Shown here: one piece after another, positions 1 through 14,300 of the stretch
How positions within the stretch are numbered: the first letter of the stretch is position 1
How the letters are laid out: every line of letters begins with the position of its first letter
Assembly (NCBI GenBank): GCA_031213475.1
Contig: JARUPZ010000018.1
Coordinates: forward strand, 1,984,001 to 2,048,000
DNA from: Nereocystis luetkeana
Lineage: Eukaryota; Sar; Phaeophyceae; Laminariales; Laminariaceae
Length of the DNA stretch: 64,000 nt
Direction of reading: 5' to 3'
Translations under genes and position numbers: made by a program
Notes under the pieces: generated by a model
Seen by the model: the letters and a program-made list of their open reading frames with translations, nothing else
What the model was told of the DNA's origin: nothing
The model's database searches: none

Positions 1-110
1 GTCTGCCATTTTTTTGTGGAATGACCACCCCCCCCCGCCCCCTCGTGTTTTTTTTTTTTGTTTGTTTGTTTTTTTTTGTGTTTTTTTTTTTTTTTTCTCC
101 CTCTTGGCAG

Positions 111-3100
111 CTGTTGCGAAGAACCCCTTCGGCTTCACCGTCCCCAGGTCTTGGAACGGCGGCGCCGCAGCTGCTACCGTTTGCGCCGGTGGTGGTCAGC
201 CGGCTGTGCCTAGCGCTTGCGGCGGTCGCTGTGCGTGCCCCGAACGGCGTTGAGGCCTACGTGCGCGAAGCGTTTGCTTTGAGCCAGGTGTGTGTGTGCG
301 CGGTGCTACTTGTGTTGTCAAAACATTGAAAAAAAAACCCTTTGGTGAGCTTTCCTCTACCGAGTACTTCCTACAGCAGTAGGGGGGCGGGGAGGCATCG
401 TAAACCCGAAACCACTACTGTTTGTATGGACCCGAAAAACAACATGTACGTATTGTATCCTCTATGTTGGAAACACCGCGTTTGGTTCTGATTTTCTACA
501 GCTGTAGGTTGCCTTCCGTATATAAATATCTGGCAGTGCGATAGTGTGATATTACGCGAGACCATTGTAAATAGGACCTATGGTAGACACAAAAACCTAT
601 ATATGTAAGCTATGTTTACTGACAATATTTGGCCCTATTTACTACGGTCTGGAAAGAGTGCAAAGGGAACAAAACGTGCCGAAATGCACAAAAAAAAAAA
701 CGACGGCTATTTTTTGCGGTACATATCGGCCACGCGAACTATTAATACCAGTATCATTTTTTTTAGCCGCGGACTGATAGGGCAGAGAGAGGACGGGGTC
801 AAACTCGCAATACGAGGAGCGGCACTACACGCGCACAAAAGCAGTGCCGCACACTCTTTCTTCCCTATGTAAATAGACGCCTGGTGACAACAGTCGTACG
901 CGTCGATTTTTTGGTCGCCGTTCACGGGTCGCCCAAAGGCTTATACTGCTGTTGTGCCACCGCTCTGCCCTGCGTAGTGGGGACAGTGTTCGCAGCATAT
1001 GATAAATATTTGATCTACTATCGACGGTCCTTTTACCTTGGATCAGAGCACTCAATAGTATTATGGTGCCTTCCTTCTGCAGCATTCTGAGTGTTCTTAG
1101 CGGTAGGAGGCTGGGGCACGGGCGTGTGCCGCTTTTTGTTGCGTGATCGACGGACGACCACTTTGTTTGTGGAACCGGGAGGGGTGGGACCTGTGGCGGT
1201 AGGGTGGGGGGTCTGTAGTGGGCAGTTGTGTTTGTGTTTGTTTCGGTTCGCGTGATTCGCCGGTGAGTACGTCGCCAGCCATGCAGGTCTGCGTTTGCCG
1301 CCCAGAATCCTGGAGGGCAGTATCGATACGGCGGTGGTCACGTAAGCCGGCCAGAGCTGGATGTGCCAGCTTCCGGCGGCGTGTTTTTTTTTGTGTGTGT
1401 TATAAGCGTGGCATGATGGCATGATGTGTATTGTCTGCAACCCCGAAAAGGGAGATCAGGCGGCGGAAGTGCCGAAATTGATGCCACAGCGACAGCTGCC
1501 GAGCTGCAGTAGCTCTTGATTATTCACGCTCTGCACGTCACATAACCACGAAGCTGAAAAAAGAAGAAGCTATTATGGCTGCTGTCCTTCTCTCGGCTTC
1601 CAACCCTTCATGGCACATCCGTACAACAACAAGAGCGCACAAACGGACTGCTGTTGTCTTCTCATACTCACAGGCACCCCTTCCCCCCCCCCGCCCCCCC
1701 CCCCCCCCTCCTTTGTTTGCTGTTCGCTCGCTCGCCCTCCTCGGACATGCTCGGCTTGTTGTTTTGTGTCGGTTGCGCCGTGCGAACCCACCACCTCTTG
1801 TTATGTTTTTGGTCCCCGCCCCCCCCGAAAAAAAACGTTGGTCCCCGTGGCGGGCGGGCGCTGCTTGTTTGACGATTCAAAAGTCTGCCCCGGCGGTGGC
1901 GGCGGGACAGGCTGGGACGGTCGCACTTTCGCTGCAAATGATCAAGATCCTGCCGCAAGAGGTGCGGTACTCGTATATGCTGTAACATATTTACCGCCTT
2001 GTTTAGTGTTTTCTCCCCGGAAGAGGCGTTCTGGCACATAAGAGTAGGTAAATGTAGACCGGCTAACTGCTCTGTTGCCTGCCTGCCTGCCTGCCTGCCA
2101 CATTGTTCCTCCACAGGTGGACGGCGCCGACCTGTCGCGCGCCCGACGTCTTGAGCTGCAGGACCAAGTGCGCGAGCACACGTCGACGGTTCTGCAAGCC
2201 CTGGAGTCCGTCATGGCCGGCTGCGTCGCGGAGCCACCGGCAGGACCCGAGCACGGCGGTGGCGGCGGCAACGCCCAAGATGGAGCAGGAGTTGGAGCAG
2301 CAAATAGCCCCGTTGGAAGAGGGGTTGGGGGGGGGTTCGCGGCGGGTGGCGCGACGGAGGAAGTGGTCCTAGCCGCGTTAGAGTGCCTGAAAGAGTGGGC
2401 GAAACTAGGCGTTTCTTTGGGGGGGCTGGCAACTGACCGTCCCCTTTTGTTGGATAGGGTGGTTAGGCTGATCGGGGGCGAGGGGGGTCCAGGCGCGGGG
2501 GGAGGCGGGGGCGGGGCTGCGGCGCTGCCGACGGCGTGTGCGGCTTGCGAGGTGATGACGCAATTGATGGCGGTGAGGGAATACCCGCGGCCTCCGGCGG
2601 CGGCGGGAGTGACAACCGCGATTTTGGAGGCGATGGGGAAGATGCCGGCGCTCTTTGCTGCGGCCATTCAGGTGCGCGGTTGGTGGGTGTAAGGATACTT
2701 GGTAGTGCAAAAATCCCTTTCAATATGATGTTTTAGGCTTTGTATTATCCTGTATCGCATGGCGGTTCACCCGGATGAGAAACCGTCATCAGTACAGGCA
2801 GCTTCGACGCCTGTGCTGCGAGATAGGGGTGAAGTTCGTTCTGATTGCACGCTACCCGAACCTCTACGTACTCCGCCGTATATAGCTGCTTGCTGCAGCC
2901 CCGTTACTACTGTATGTTCGACCGTTGCAGTGCCGTCAGTGGTTGGGTGGGTGGGTGGGTGGGTGTTTGAGTCGAGGCAAAGCTGCTGCGGGTACCGATG
3001 CGAGTAGGGTGTTTGTTTTCAGAAGCGTTTTGAGACAATACTCGAATATCTAAGCTAATCAGAACGAACGACCCCTTCTACGATATAATAGAGAGGTACA

Positions 3101-5328
3101 GTACAGTAGCGGACACTTTTTGGGGAAAAAACAAAAACGTTTCCGACACTGACGAAGCGACCTCCTTAGCTCACAGGAGCCACTTACGTACTGCAGTACC
3201 TAACATTCGCTCGAATGTCGAAATTCATCGCTTTTACAATGGTTTTGGTTTGTATCAAATACGCTGCACAGCTACGTAGGCCCTCGGTATTATTCTCATC
3301 TCTCTCTTGATCTATTTTTTTGTCAACTCTGGGTTGGGGGGGGGAAAGAGAAAGCCTCCTCGAGTGTGGGCGCTTAGGAAAAAAAATGGAACAGCTCGTA
3401 ACCCTACGGCACATACTGTATTAATCAGAACCAAGTTTGGTGTGCCAACATATAGAGGGACGCCTGGTTGTTGGGACCATCGTGGGTTTTGATTCTTACT
3501 CCGTATGCCTACCCGTAATACTTTTGGTTTAGGAAGGGCTGTGGGTTGGCTTTTAGGCTTGCGCTGCACGGAAACAAAAATCTGACATCTCATTCCTCCG
3601 AGTAGATTTTTGTAACCCCGAAAAGGGAGCGCAGTACTAAAAGGGCGTAAGTCGCCGACTAGTCTTGATAATTATTGCTGTCGTTGCCTGTAATAGGTAT
3701 TTCACGTACGTACAGCCAAGTCGCGCAGCGCGTGCGGCAGATTTACGAAGTGCTGCGCTGCGCTGTCTCTTTCGTGTACATCCGATCTGAAGTGGCGCAA
3801 AGCTTGTTTCGGGATGGGTCGTGTGGGGTGGGTCGACGTGTGTCGTGTTTATCGAAAGTAAACTTTTGCCCCACCCAGCAGCACTTTCGCGCACCCTGCC
3901 TTGCGTAGCAGCTCCGGCGAGAAAGCGCAGCAGTCGCTCAGCCAATTCCCTACGTACGCCACGCCCACCCTTCCGATCGATGCTTACCGATACAAATATC
4001 TTATAAATATTTTCTCCGGTATGTTCCCCTGTAGGATAATGATGGAAAGTATAGTCGGCGACTTATACGTAAGTCATCCAACTCGCAGCTCCCTTCCTTT
4101 TCGCTTCATCCGTCCGTCCGTCCGACCGACCGTCCGGCGCGCCACCGCCGCTCTACGTTTTTTTCAGATGAAGGATCAGGAGTCGGCGGCGACGCTGTGC
4201 AACTCGGTGGTTTCGTTCGCTCAGGAAGAAATGCCGCTCGTTGCGGGTGCGGAAGGCAAGGGACTGCCCCTGGTGGAGCTCCTGCTGAGCCTCACGGCGT
4301 GCGACTTGCCGCGAATACCGATCCTCACGCTTGACTTCTGGCTGGAGTTACAGGTAGGCTGGGGTGGGTGGAGTGGGAGGGTGGGTGGAGTGGGTCGGTG
4401 GATGGGTGGGTAGGTGGGGTGGGTCGAAGGGTGGGTGAGAGGGTGAACCGTCGAGCACCTTTTCGTTTGGTGCACGGAGCGCGGAGTTGAGCCGTTGTAG
4501 CTGTGCTGCGGTGGTTCTTGATCATTTTGAGAGTGTTGTCCGGAAACTCATTTGTGACGTACCGCGGCAGCAGCAGCAGTAAGGGTAGGCTTTATGGCAC
4601 TCGGGGTGGCGGATGGGCTTGTGTGTTCGCCGGCAGTTGTCGTGTTTTGCTACGGTCCAGACTATAAGAGTTCCGTACAGTATGTCCGGCGTAGGGTTCC
4701 AGGATCGAATCATGGCGGAGCGTTCCGCTGATGTCGCCCGCGGCAGCGGTAGCTGTGGCGTCGGCGGTGGCGGTGGCGGTGGATGAAGAAACGCTTATTT
4801 TGTGCCGCCTCTTTGGTTTTCTGCGTCGTTTATCGAGGCCGGGTGTTTCGTCGTCCGCTCATGAAGGAGAAGCTATGCTGATAGAAGGCGCGTGCACTCT
4901 TGGCGTTTTTCGCGGTCTCCGCCTGTTTTGGGTCGTTTTGACCTCCCTTTTGGTAGTTAAGAAGAAACCCACGCCCATCCAAACGCTGCTTCTTATTCCC
5001 TCAATCTCTTCTCTCGTTTTGCTGTTTCTTGCTCTGTTTTTTTTTTTTTTTCGGTCGTCACCTCGTGTATGTGTGTGTTTTGTGTGTGTGCGTGTGTGTG
5101 TCCTCTTTTGTTCCGGTCATCCGGTAGGACGTGCCCTTCTCGGAGCGCCACCCCTCTCTTGGCCGGCCCGTTTACGTGCGTCTGCTGGACATCCTCCTGT
5201 CCAAATGCGAGCTTCCGGCGGGCTTCGTGTCCTGGGACGAGCTCGACGCGGACGAGGCCGACGAGGACTCTCTTACGGAGCTCCGAGAGGGGGCGCAGGT
5301 GTGCGCGCCCTCACGGGTATCTTGCCTG

Positions 5329-5403
<75 letters not shown>

Positions 5404-8291
5404 GCATACCAGTACGTATCTGGCATATACGTACCTGTACTGGTGTGGGCCCTCAGTGTAGTGCCGGTGTATGCCAGCCCGAAGAACCGGCACTATTAAT
5501 AGTGCGGCAACCGGCCCCCTACTCCAGATTGGGGAATAAAGAGGTTTTAGCATGGAGATGAAAAGTATGGGAGCCAAACAAAAATACGGGCACCGCTCCG
5601 GTAACTGGCACTACTGACCGGCTGAGGGATCACTGCTGCTGCTGCTGTACCGACTTCCTTTCGCTGGTCGCTGTGTGTTATGCCTTTCGTTTTTCGGGCT
5701 TTTAGTATGGACGTGAAAAATTTACTGTGCGTCACACCCCGCGTGCGAGTGAATGCCTCCGAAGGCAAACCTTCTATGCTTTAACGTGACCGTGCCGCGC
5801 GGTGGGGTCGGTGGGAATGGCCCCCACATCGCGTATGACCTCCGCCACCACGACATGGTGCCGTTTATTTGTGAGCTCGCCTTGTTTTTTAGTAGATGTT
5901 GAAGCCCCGGCCGGGGGCGAGGTTACCAAAGCGGACGTATATATGAGTTTCTCGGGTAGACTGAACGAGAATAAGCGGTTTCATGTACGAAATATACTTT
6001 CTGTTCGGAAAGTATTCGGAAAGTATAGAGTGCGTTCGGACGTTTTTTTCCCCTCAATGTCCAAGCGCACTCTCTATTTCCGAACAGATTGGGTGCCTTT
6101 TTTATGTGTACCTGGTGTTTGTTCACGAGCCTCGCCTGCTACGTAACGTTGGTTGCCGGGTCCTAATCATGGTTTTGCTATTAATAGGAGCGATTGCGAG
6201 TTTCTAGTGGTGACGACGCCACGATGTGGTGGAGGTTATTTTCGGATTAGTCGCCTGAAGTCGTCCACCAAGGAACACAAGCGAGTTGCCGACGGTTTCA
6301 AATATCCTGCTGCTAAAGCGTGATTGTTTTTTAGGTCTCCTCGCAGTAGCGACAGACCAACAACTGCAATTAACCGACCGCCTCTGAGTGCTTCTGATGC
6401 TGCTGCTGCTCAGGACCTCCCTGCCGTTGTTGTTGTAGTAGTTGTTGCAGTTGTTGTTGCTGTTGTTGCGCTCCCAATGTTGCTGGGCTGGCACGTTGGA
6501 CACACTCGGAAGGCACGCACGAAGGTGTTCGAAGGGGTGTGTCCATTTTGACGCCTTGTTTGTGTGTTTGTGCGTCCTTGGCACCTGCCGTATCTCTCTC
6601 CCGTACCGTACCGCACAAAGTGTGATAATATCTATAGCACATCCCCTCGCACGAATTGTAGATGTTGTGAAATTAAAAAATCAACGACCGTGAGTTTAGG
6701 GGATCTCGTCGAAACTCATATTTGCAAGCTATGTGTGATACTTCGAGTATATATACTTAGTGTACTTTATTATTATATATACTTCGTCTGTACGAATGCC
6801 GTATATACCCTGGTTTTCTCGACAACGGGAAGAGTGTAAGTACCGGGCGACGCGTCTACTCTTCACAACTCCACTGTTTTCGTTTTGTGCGTGTCCCTCC
6901 CTTAACCCTCTTAGGACCGCAGTCCCGTTTTGGAGACGAACCACTGAAATTCCAAGTAGTTTGTTCCCCAAAAACGGGACTGACTGCAGTACTAAAAAGG
7001 TCAAGGCCCGTTCTGGGGGAAATCGGCTCTGAGATTCGTCCCAGGGGGGGGGGGGGGGGTGGGGGGGGGGTTCTCTTGTCACCCCGTGTGATCTAATGAG
7101 TACCTCTGTAGGACATAGCGCACGAGTTGTGCCCTTAAACTCTGCACCCCGGCAATATTTAATGTGTACAACCCGTCGTCTACCCCCCCCCCCAGGGGGC
7201 AAAGGATGTGCTGGTGGTGATCTACTACATCCTGCGGGCGGACTACTTGGCGCACGTGATGGAGAGGCTCAAGGCCCGGACGGAGTCGTGGCAAGCACTC
7301 GAGGTGGGGAAGGAGGGAGGGAGGGAGGGAGGGTGTCTACTGTTTTGCTTGCGCGTTACACGCACACGTGCCCCGCCTTTTCTTTCTCTCTCGCATCTTC
7401 CAAGAACGCGCGGGATTGTTTTGTTCCTGTTCCTGTGTGTGTGAGTGTGTCCGGGTCGAAACGTCTACACGACGTAATAGACCCGGCCACTTGCAGGGTT
7501 CACGTTTGTTTGTCCGAAAGCTTCCTTTTGCCTTGGCCGCGTTTTTGGAAAAAAATCGCCCCCCGCTGGGCGAGCGAGCGCAGATTTTCACGCTACGATA
7601 GATGTCCACCTGATGTTTTCTGATTTCATGCTACGATAGATGTCCACCTGATGTTTTCTGAGACTCCTTTCCTCACTCGAGGAGGAAGGAGCTCTACACC
7701 CCCCTCCCCAAACCTGACGTCGAGAAAAAACGAAAGCAGGAGCATAAGTACCCGATGACGCAAAAAAAAAGGCCATGGTTTTTCTAGAAAAGGAATTTGT
7801 CGAAAAATGAAGACGGCGAAAAAAAGCAAAAAAAATAGAAAATCTAGCGATAGAGCGCGTAACTCACTCCTCAGTGCCCTTAACCCTTTTTTTACGGAGG
7901 GCCATAGTAAATAGGACCAAATATTGTTGGTATAAATAGCGATATATAGAGGTTTTTGTATGTGCCGTAGGTCCTATTTGATATGGTCCCCCGTTGCAGG
8001 ACTGCAGCCCCGTTAAGGGGACAAAACTGCTTAGAATTTGCCTTGTTTCGTCCCCAGAACGGGACTGCGGTTCTAAAAGGATTAAGGAGCCCCGTCTGTC
8101 AGAATAAGACTGGCTGCAAAGTGCCACCTTTCTCATATTATCGCTCGCGTCGGCATGTGAAAAGCAAGTTTAACACTCTCCTGCTTCCCTCGCGGACCCC
8201 CCCCTCCCGCGACCACCCGCCACCCGCGGTGCCGTTCTTCATTTTGTTGTGTCACCACCGCCGCTGGCCTTGTTCTTCTGCCCTCCCCCCC

Positions 8292-8331
<40 letters not shown>

Positions 8332-11300
8332 ACCTGCGTTTTTTTTTTCCCAACAATTAAATATGGTACGAACTTGCGGGAAAACACGAAAAAGGTCACC
8401 CTCTTGGCGGTGACGCTGGTGTCCAAGGAGATCCGGGACTGGATGGACGCCCACGCGCGAGGCAAGGACGCGGAGCGGGCCGAGGACGCCCACCGCTCCC
8501 ACGCGCTGATCTCGGCCCTCTTGAACGAGCTCCTCGTCAACGCTTCCCTCTCCTCCGTGCCGCTCGTTCTGGCCGCCGGGTGTAAGCTGGTGGGCTCGTT
8601 CGCAACGCTCGTGGGAGGGGGGCGTTACGGCCGGCCGCGGTTCGGTGCGATCGGGGGGACTCCCGGTGGAAATGGAGGGGCTGGGGGGGATGCTGGTGGA
8701 GGGGGTGAGGGGGCGGGGATGGGGGGCAGCGGCGGTGCTGAGCTGCTTCCGCGCGCGCTTAGCTACTTGTCGGCAGGGCTGCAGCAGGAGGCGTCGAGAG
8801 ACCGGGCGGCGATATCGGTGCGGACGGTCGCGGCGAGCTGTGAGAGGGCTATTGTGGCGAACCCTGCGGCGCTGGAGGCGCTGTTGCAGGTGTGGGGTTT
8901 GGTTGGATATATGTATATATATATATATTATACATATATTTATTGTTTTTTGTGCCTGTATTTCCTTGTTTCGTTCGGCTCAAAACCTTTATCGTCAAAC
9001 CTCTTTTGACGCTTATGTTGTGTTTGCTTTGGTATGGTCTCGGCTTGGTTTGTTTGGTTGGATGGAAATGTGCTGTTGTTGTGTTGCATTAGCGTGTGGG
9101 CGAGCGTTCTCGACCGAAGAGCCGCGCGGCGGACGTTGCCTGGCGTGAACGGGTGAATGCACATTGGGTAACGAGGCTTCATTTCCATGTTTTTTTTTGC
9201 TTCTTTTTTCGGTTGTTTTTGACGTTGCTGCCCCTCTTTTACATGCCACTCTCCTATGCTTTAACCCGGTGTTCCGCACTCGGACCTCGTAGTAGTCAGA
9301 AAAGCTCCAACCTGTACCGTTGCTGCCCGGGGGGGGGGGTCACTTATGCCGCAGGGGTTCTTCGCGTTTTGTTTTTTTTCATTAGTTTTGTTTTGCTCGG
9401 AAAACCGGCAAGCGCGAAGTGATCTTACAACGGCTCGGCATGACAAGAGAACGCCCAGCCCAGGGCTGTCCTGCGGCTATCCTCGCCACAAGGCCGATAG
9501 TGCTCCCGTAGTGTCTTCGCTTCTCAAGCAACCCCCCCCCCCCCGAGGTTTTATTTACCCTCCGAGCACGGCTAGTGCAGAGGGCCACACATGGCGTAGC
9601 GTTCAGAACCGACGATGAAACCCAGAAACGTTGTGTCCCGCTACAGCAGTATGTTAGCACTTCATTCTTGGTTCTCATTACTTTTGTGCCCCCGCACTAC
9701 CTGGTACAGTATTACGGGGGGCCATAGTAACTAAAGACCTACGATACACACAAAAAACTCGTATTATTTACCTATTTTTACTAGCAATATTTGGTCCTAT
9801 TTACTATGGCCCCGCGTAATACCGTCGTGTTCCTGGAGCGCCCCGTTGACAGAAAGGGGTGTGATGCCGCTTGCGTCGCGACTATTTGTGTAGTCGTTAG
9901 TTTGTCACGGGTAGGCGCGATGGTGGTCTTCTCTTGTTTCAGCGAGACGGCACGTTCCGATGATTCCCCCCCCCCCCCCCCGTCACAATCCAGCCTCCCC
10001 CCCCCCCCCCCAGCCTCCCCCCCCCCCCCCCCCTCCCCGCCCGGAACGCTTCCCCCCCCCCCCCGCCCGAACGCCTCCGCGAAGCTGTCTTCTTTTGCTT
10101 CCTCCGTGGCTGCAGAACACCACTCTGGACGCAAGTATAAGAAACCGTCTATTACGGGGGACCATAGTTGATAGGACCAAATATTGTTAGTAAAAATGGT
10201 TAAATATATAGTCTTTTATGTGTACCATAGGTCCTATTATCTATGGTCCCCCCGTAATAGTAGTTAATGAATACCTGGTAGGTTGACATCTCCGCCCAAT
10301 GCGTACGTACTGCGATGCCGGCGTTTTGATAGCAAAATCCTTGCCGTCGTATTCTTCCGCCATCTCTCGTCTCCGTCTTTTTTTCTTGTCTTTTTTTTTT
10401 GTTGTTGTTGTTGATTGGAAGGGGTAGCCTACCACCCTACCCAGTCGGCGCGCTGACGTGAGTACTGTGTATTACCCGTGTGAAAACGAACCTCACCTTC
10501 CTTCGGGTGGTGGTGATTTTCCGCGCCCATTTTCTCTGAAAGGAAGGTAGAAGGTGGCACACACTGCGAAAACGGTGGATTTGTTTGGGGGGGGAGATGT
10601 TTTTCGAGGCCTTCCCATATATATGTAGTATATGTATAGACGCAGCACCGCCTCGGCCTTTTGGGAAACCCTTCTCCGTTGTGGAGAGAAGAAGCTTGGG
10701 AGTTGGTTCGAGGGGGGGTATGTTGTAACGTCACGCGTGTTGTATAGGCAGTTTATTTTTACGTAAGTTATCTCTTTTATCATAGCGGCACAGAAGATGC
10801 GCCTTGTGTCTCGGCGTTGGCTGGTTGAGTAGGCAAGGGTGTCGTAGTAGAGGGTTATCCCTCCTGTCCAGCGAAACAACTGTGATGCTATATACTACCG
10901 TGTAGGGGGTGAGAATAGAGGAATGCAATCCACCTACCCCCCCCTTTATTTCCGTCTGGCCCTCCTTTTACCAACGCGCTCTCTCTCTCTCTCTCTCTCT
11001 CTTTCCCTTGTCGTGAAGACGCTGGACGTGGGGACACGCGCCGGTGCGGACATCGAGGAGCGGCTCACCCTGGTGGAGGCTTCCGTGCGAGTGTTGCCAG
11101 CGGTGGATCCGGCCGCTGGGTCGGCGATGCTGATGGGGCTGCTGTCGCCGCTGATGCACGTGCTGGCACAGGGGCTGCAGTCGACGTCCCCGGACGAAAC
11201 CGCGGTAAGAAACCGGGACGAGACGGGGGGGGGTGTACTCGATAGGAGATATGTACTCGATCTCATGCATGGCCGTAGTCGTATGACCATAAAAACCGGG

Positions 11301-14300
11301 ACGGGGGGGGGATTTTGCTGACTCCATTTGGCTACGTAACGCGGTACATCACCTGGTAGGGAATTTGATGACAGGGGATAAACAAACAACTCTGGGAGGG
11401 GTCTTCCCTATTGATCTCTGCGCTTGGCCACCTCTCCCTATTGGTCTGTTTCCCTCTGACAACTCTACATAGTACCGCACGGTTTATTTCTCTGGAGAGA
11501 CAGACGTGGGAGCGCCTTTTTTGCTTGCCTTTAGTATTTTGCCTTCTGCGGCGACGTTTGTGTTCTACGTACGTACAACCGGGTTAGTATTTCGATAGGC
11601 GGGCGGGCGGGCGACACAGGCGTGAAAGTGTACTGAGCTTAACCCCCTCTAGGTCCGCGCTTCCGTTTTTGGGAACAAATCACTCGGAATTAGAGTCATA
11701 TTTAGGCTTCTGTACACCTGCAGCACTGAAAGGCTTAATCTTACTGTTCGTGCGTCCATCCACCGGAGGATTCCAAAAAAGAAAAAAAAGAACAGAGGAA
11801 CAAGAGTCTGGTCCTCCGCGCTCGTGTGTGTGTTGTCGTCGTGGGTCATGGTTTCCCCAGTCCCCACCGATGGAGGTTCGTGCGTACTGTACGTACCAGG
11901 TACGTACGTACTGTGTTTTTTCGTTTTGTTTTGGGTTTTCAACCTTTTGAGTTTCCACCGCACCGCCTGTGTGTTGCGGAACCGTGTTTTTGGAGAGGCT
12001 GCGCAAAACCCCAGCCATGATCTTCCCCCCCCCCCCCCCCCCCCCCGTGACTTTTTATGGACCTCGATTACTACTGCGGTTTCGCTCTTCTTGTGTTGCG
12101 TTGCGTTGCCTTGTGGTGTGTAGTGGGGGGGTTTTTCGCCGCGGGGCGGCGCGCACTGCGCGACGGACCCCGACGCCTTCGTTCGTGCTGTCATCTTCAC
12201 TGGGAACCCACCCACCCACGTACTTCTTCGCCCATCACCCACCTGCTCCACCCGCCCCAGCCCACTCGCCCAACCCACCCTCACACCCGACCCCTGCCAC
12301 TCCTAATTGCCGCCTCTCCTCGGAAGATTTCCGAGGCGTTGCAACTCCTAGCGCAGGCGGTACGCTTCTTGGACGTGCGCGACGTGCCGCCTGCTCCGCC
12401 ACCCGTGTCGCCCGCCGGCGGCAGCGGCTCCCCGCGGGGGCCGGCGTCGCCGGTGGCAGCGGGGGGTGCGGTGGAGACGAGGAGCGGGCAGCCCCCTCAA
12501 ATATCGACCGAGCTTGTGCGCGCGCTGTGGCCGATGCTTGAGGCCGTGCCCGGGCGTCTGGGCGGCAGCCCGGAAGTGGTGCGGCAGCTTTTCCTGCTGC
12601 TGGGGAAGATGCTGACCTCCCTGAGGATGGTGCTTGCGCAGCAGGTGGGTTGGTGGGTGGGATGGGTGGGCCCGGTGGCGGTGGCGCCGGGGGCGGTGGG
12701 TGTTGCGGGGGGCAAGGATGGGGGGGGGGGGGGGGGTAACATCATTCCCAGCTTGAGAACAAGTACAGGTCTTCCGACACGTGTCGACACTGCTGTCCTC
12801 CGTCGCCGATGAAAGCTATTGGGGGCCTTGACTGGTCCTACCGTGATCGCATGACGCTGTAGATAACTACAGTCCGTTAGACGTGAGCTGCCTTTGTCGT
12901 TTTTAAGAGTATATTTTTCGTTTTAGTTGTATGTACGAGCAGTTTGTGTCAAAAAAAATTTGGCCCCCGTGGTACGAGTGGGTGGGGGGACGGGGGCTGG
13001 GGCTGGGGCGGAGGCGAAGGCGGGGCCGGGGCGGGACGGGGACCCCCTCAGGCGGGCTCTGGGGTGCGTTGCGGGGGGGGGGGGGGGGTGTACGCCAGCG
13101 GAGCTTTTGCTTCACCCCGACTCGGACCAGAACATGCAATCCGTTCTAGCAAGGTGCTGCCAAAAGGAGGGCCACCCTGACTACGCCACTGCAACTTGTC
13201 TTTCGTTCAACTGGCGGGGGGGGTAGGGGGTAGGGGGGAGACGGGGAGGGTGTGCGGACGCAGGCTTGACAGGAAGTCATACAGCAGATGGTAAAGATAA
13301 TACAGCCCTTCCCCCGTCCCTCAAACGCCATTCTGTTGCTGCGAAAAAATGGCGTATATACTAATCTTAAGTGATTTTATCCCCGTTAAAGTGGGGGACA
13401 GTTCTGAGGGTGTCTTGACCCATTTAGGACGGCAGTCCCGTTTTGGGGACGAACCACTTAGAATTCGGTTAACCTCATTAACCCTTCTAGGACCGCAGTC
13501 CCGTTTTGGGATCAAACTACTCATAATTTGAGTAGAATGTCCCCAAAGAAGGACTGCAGTTCTAAAAGGGTTAAGGGCTGCACTCCCGCCATGGGCACGA
13601 AATACTTTGAATCAGACGTAAGATTGAGGTTTCTGTACTGTGAAATAGCAAAAACGGGTTGAGCTCTCCGCGGCCGCTCAGGCTCTCCTCGCGTGCCACC
13701 ACTGCAATCGTTGACGCTGCCCGATTTCCCATCATTTCTTGCTTGATTGTGTTTCTTTCTTGTCTTTTCCACCATACCGCTTGTTTAGTTTCGCCTTGTC
13801 TTTCTCCTGCTTCCTCCCTGCCTAGTCGTAATTCAGACGAAGGGTCACACGGTGGGCTCTTATCCCCCCTCCCCCTCCGCGCTCGAGTACGTCTCTCCTA
13901 TCGAGTACACCCCCCCCCCCCCTCCGCGCTCGAAGGTCGTAGAACAGCCGGAAACAGTACACAGATGACAGCAGCTGAAAAAAAATACTACCAGTACTGT
14001 AGGATGCTCCAAGTACGGCGAGTGATAGGGTATTGAGAGAAAAACTGGGAATGTACCCACTTGAGAGAGATAAGAGACGCGAGGAGCTTGAGACGACAAT
14101 GCCGGTATAAGGTAAGGAACATGCCAAAAAAGAGGTTGCCAGCCATAGTTGATAGAGCTGTGTGGGAGAAAGTAAACAGCGGGCGAGCTGGAATAAGGTG
14201 GGATAACGCAGTCGAGAAAGTATGGGAGGATATAGAAGAAATCACAAAAGACGTTGTGTCAGAAGAGAATTTTGGGAGGTTTGGGACAGAAGTAGAAGGA

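Noticed and set aside
1942..2667. 241-codon - strand frame opposite karyopherin exon 3
   Set aside because: Pro/Ala-rich shadow of a GC-rich exon; the + strand shows family resemblance and splice sites.
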